Below, one piece after another: positions 5,814-6,630 of a stretch of DNA of 6,630 nucleotides (position 1 is its first letter; every line of letters begins with the position of its first letter). The position numbers and the translations under genes are program-made. The DNA lies in assembly GCA_019313765.1 (NCBI GenBank), contig JAFDAP010000094.1:1-6630 (forward strand), in the 5' to 3' direction. This DNA is from Deltaproteobacteria bacterium (GTDB lineage: Bacteria; Desulfobacterota; DSM-4660; Desulfatiglandales; Desulfatiglandaceae). The notes beneath the pieces are model-generated. The model saw nothing but the letters and a program-made list of their open reading frames with translations. It was not told the origin of the DNA and ran no database searches.

Positions 5814-5999
5814 CTAGGAGGCTGTCCGAGAATAGGCTTCTGCTACGACCGGCTGTAAATTTCGAGGATCTGCGTTGGCAAACCCAAAACGCCCTCAATG
5901 TAGGCTACTGCTACGTCTCCGGTCGTTTTGGGCTTGCCGCCTTGCCCTCAAAATTTTCGCTCGGTCTCGCGACGAAGCCATTCTCGGACAGCCTCCTAG
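5814..5999. mobile_element. 186-bp MITE-like long inverted repeat
   Basis: The element starts with CTAGGAGGCTGTCCGAGAAT and ends with the exact reverse complement of those 20 bases. The arms stay alignable almost to the centre: GGCTTC follows on both, then related ACCG and AAATTT stretches, then GGCAAACCCAAAACG (left) against GGCAAGCCCAAAACG (right, reversed), with a short GTAGGCTAC palindrome (5900-5908) near the middle. The whole can fold into one long imperfect hairpin. No transposase is encoded; frames crossing it are repeat-derived. AGCTTT flanks it at 5806-5811 and 5998-6003, a possible target duplication overlapping the right end, which is uncertain. It lies between the gpgS promoter and the HD gene, so it may have displaced or supplied control signals for the latter. 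Confidence 0.75.
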
Positions 6000-6007
6000 C
6001 TTTTCAC

Positions 6008-6036
6008 TTGAATGAGGAATGGTCACCTGATATTGT
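6008..6036 (+). promoter_or_regulatory. Possible promoter for the HD-domain gene
   Basis: TTGAAT (6008-6013), a 17-base spacer and TATTGT (6031-6036) lie between the inverted-repeat element and the HD gene. The leader would be only about 15 bases, with the start overlapping the ribosome binding site AAGGA (6043-6047). Box matches are moderate, so this is tentative. Confidence 0.35.
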
Positions 6037-6057
6037 CCTTATAAGGACGCAAATAAC

Positions 6058-6630
6058 ATGATTCCATCTATTGAAACCTGCTTTGAGCTCATGGATAAGT
6101 ACCGAATGCTGGAAAATATCAAGACCCACTCCATTGTCGTCACAAAGGTGGCCCACTTGATTGCCTTAGGGCTCAGAGATGCCGGTCTGGATATCTCTAT
6201 TGAAAAGGTCGTTGCAGGGGCCCTTCTTCATGACATTGGAAAGACCCCCTCGCTTGGGACCGGCCAGGACCATTCTGAAATCGGAAGACAGCTTTGCCTT
6301 GAAAATCATCTTGATGAAACTGCGAGTATTGTGGCAGAGCATGTCAGGCTGAAAAACTATAATCTGAATGGGGATTATTCGGAAAAGGAAATCGTGTATT
6401 ATTCGGACAAGCGGGTTAATCATGACACGATAGTGAGTCTGGAAGACCGCCTGGCATATATCCTCGATCGATATGGAAAAAATAAGGAAGGCATTTGCCG
6501 GGCCATTCGAATGAATTTCGAACTCTGCAAAAGGGTTGAAAAAAAGCTCTTCAAAAAACTGACTTTCAGCCCGGAATCGTTGGCCGACTTAGCTGAAAAT
6601 GAGGAGATCGGCCTAACTTCAGACCTCGAA
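6058..6630 (+). CDS. HD-domain phosphohydrolase, C-terminus cut by window end
   Basis: The frame is open from ATG 6058 to the window edge (191 codons, no stop), with AAGGA ten bases upstream. It is a soluble HD-superfamily metal-dependent phosphohydrolase. Motifs: H24 in KTHS; the defining HD pair H58-D59 in LLHDIGK; H72 in DHSEIG; H95 in AEHV; and the closing aspartate D117 in YYSDKR. All expected metal ligands are present, so it should be catalytically competent. The set resembles small HDIG-type hydrolases that act on nucleotides or other phosphoesters; the substrate cannot be told. It is divergent from gpgS and separated from it by the inverted-repeat element, so a functional link to solute synthesis is only positional. 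The last 20 or so visible residues are acidic and low in family signal. Confidence 0.88.
   Translation, partial: MIPSIETCFELMDKYRMLENIKTHSIVVTKVAHLIALGLRDAGLDISIEKVVAGALLHDIGKTPSLGTGQDHSEIGRQLCLENHLDETASIVAEHVRLKNYNLNGDYSEKEIVYYSDKRVNHDTIVSLEDRLAYILDRYGKNKEGICRAIRMNFELCKRVEKKLFKKLTFSPESLADLAENEEIGLTSDLE

Noticed and set aside
5774..6061. 95-codon frame across the inverted-repeat element
   Set aside because: Almost entirely derived from the palindromic repeat; typical spurious call.

Overview
The window reads as a chromosomal fragment from a mid-GC Gram-negative bacterium, probably a deltaproteobacterium (Desulfobacterota-type). I infer this from gene content, codon use and the style of the interspersed palindromic repeats; no ribosomal or other phylogenetic marker is present, so the assignment is tentative.

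Layout. Positions 1-454 hold no gene I can support. A complete class II (MOFRL-type) glycerate kinase gene, gckA, runs rightward at 455-1807. It meets a leftward gene set head-to-head across a 38-bp gap that is almost entirely a REP-like palindrome. Read leftward, in transcription order, that set is: a glucosyl-3-phosphoglycerate synthase (gpgS, 5647-4283); a 381-bp gap bounded by inverted GACAGGATTA(A)CAGGAT sequences; a HAD-type mannosyl/glucosyl-3-phosphoglycerate phosphatase (3901-3068); and, translationally coupled to it by an 8-nt overlap, a second GT-A glycosyltransferase resembling the mannosylglycerate/glucosylglycerate synthase group (3075-1846). Upstream of gpgS is a good sigma70-type promoter (TTGACA-17-TAAATT) and a leader with several palindromes. 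Beyond it lies a 186-bp MITE-like inverted-repeat element, then a rightward HD-domain phosphohydrolase gene cut off by the window end.

How the genes may work together. GpgS joins an NDP-glucose to 3-phosphoglycerate and the HAD phosphatase removes the phosphate, giving glucosylglycerate, a charged compatible solute of salt- or nitrogen-stressed bacteria and archaea. The second glycosyltransferase could add another sugar (mannosylglucosylglycerate or glucosylglucosylglycerate) or make glucosylglycerate directly from glycerate. The glycerate kinase could return free glycerate to glycolysis when the solute is degraded. The order of steps and the product of the second transferase are inference.

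The most unusual single observation is that gpgS has no ATG, GTG or TTG where its N-terminus must lie. The best start is an ATT codon seven bases after a perfect AAGGAG, behind a structured leader. This would be a rare AUU start, a recent mutation, or a sequence error.
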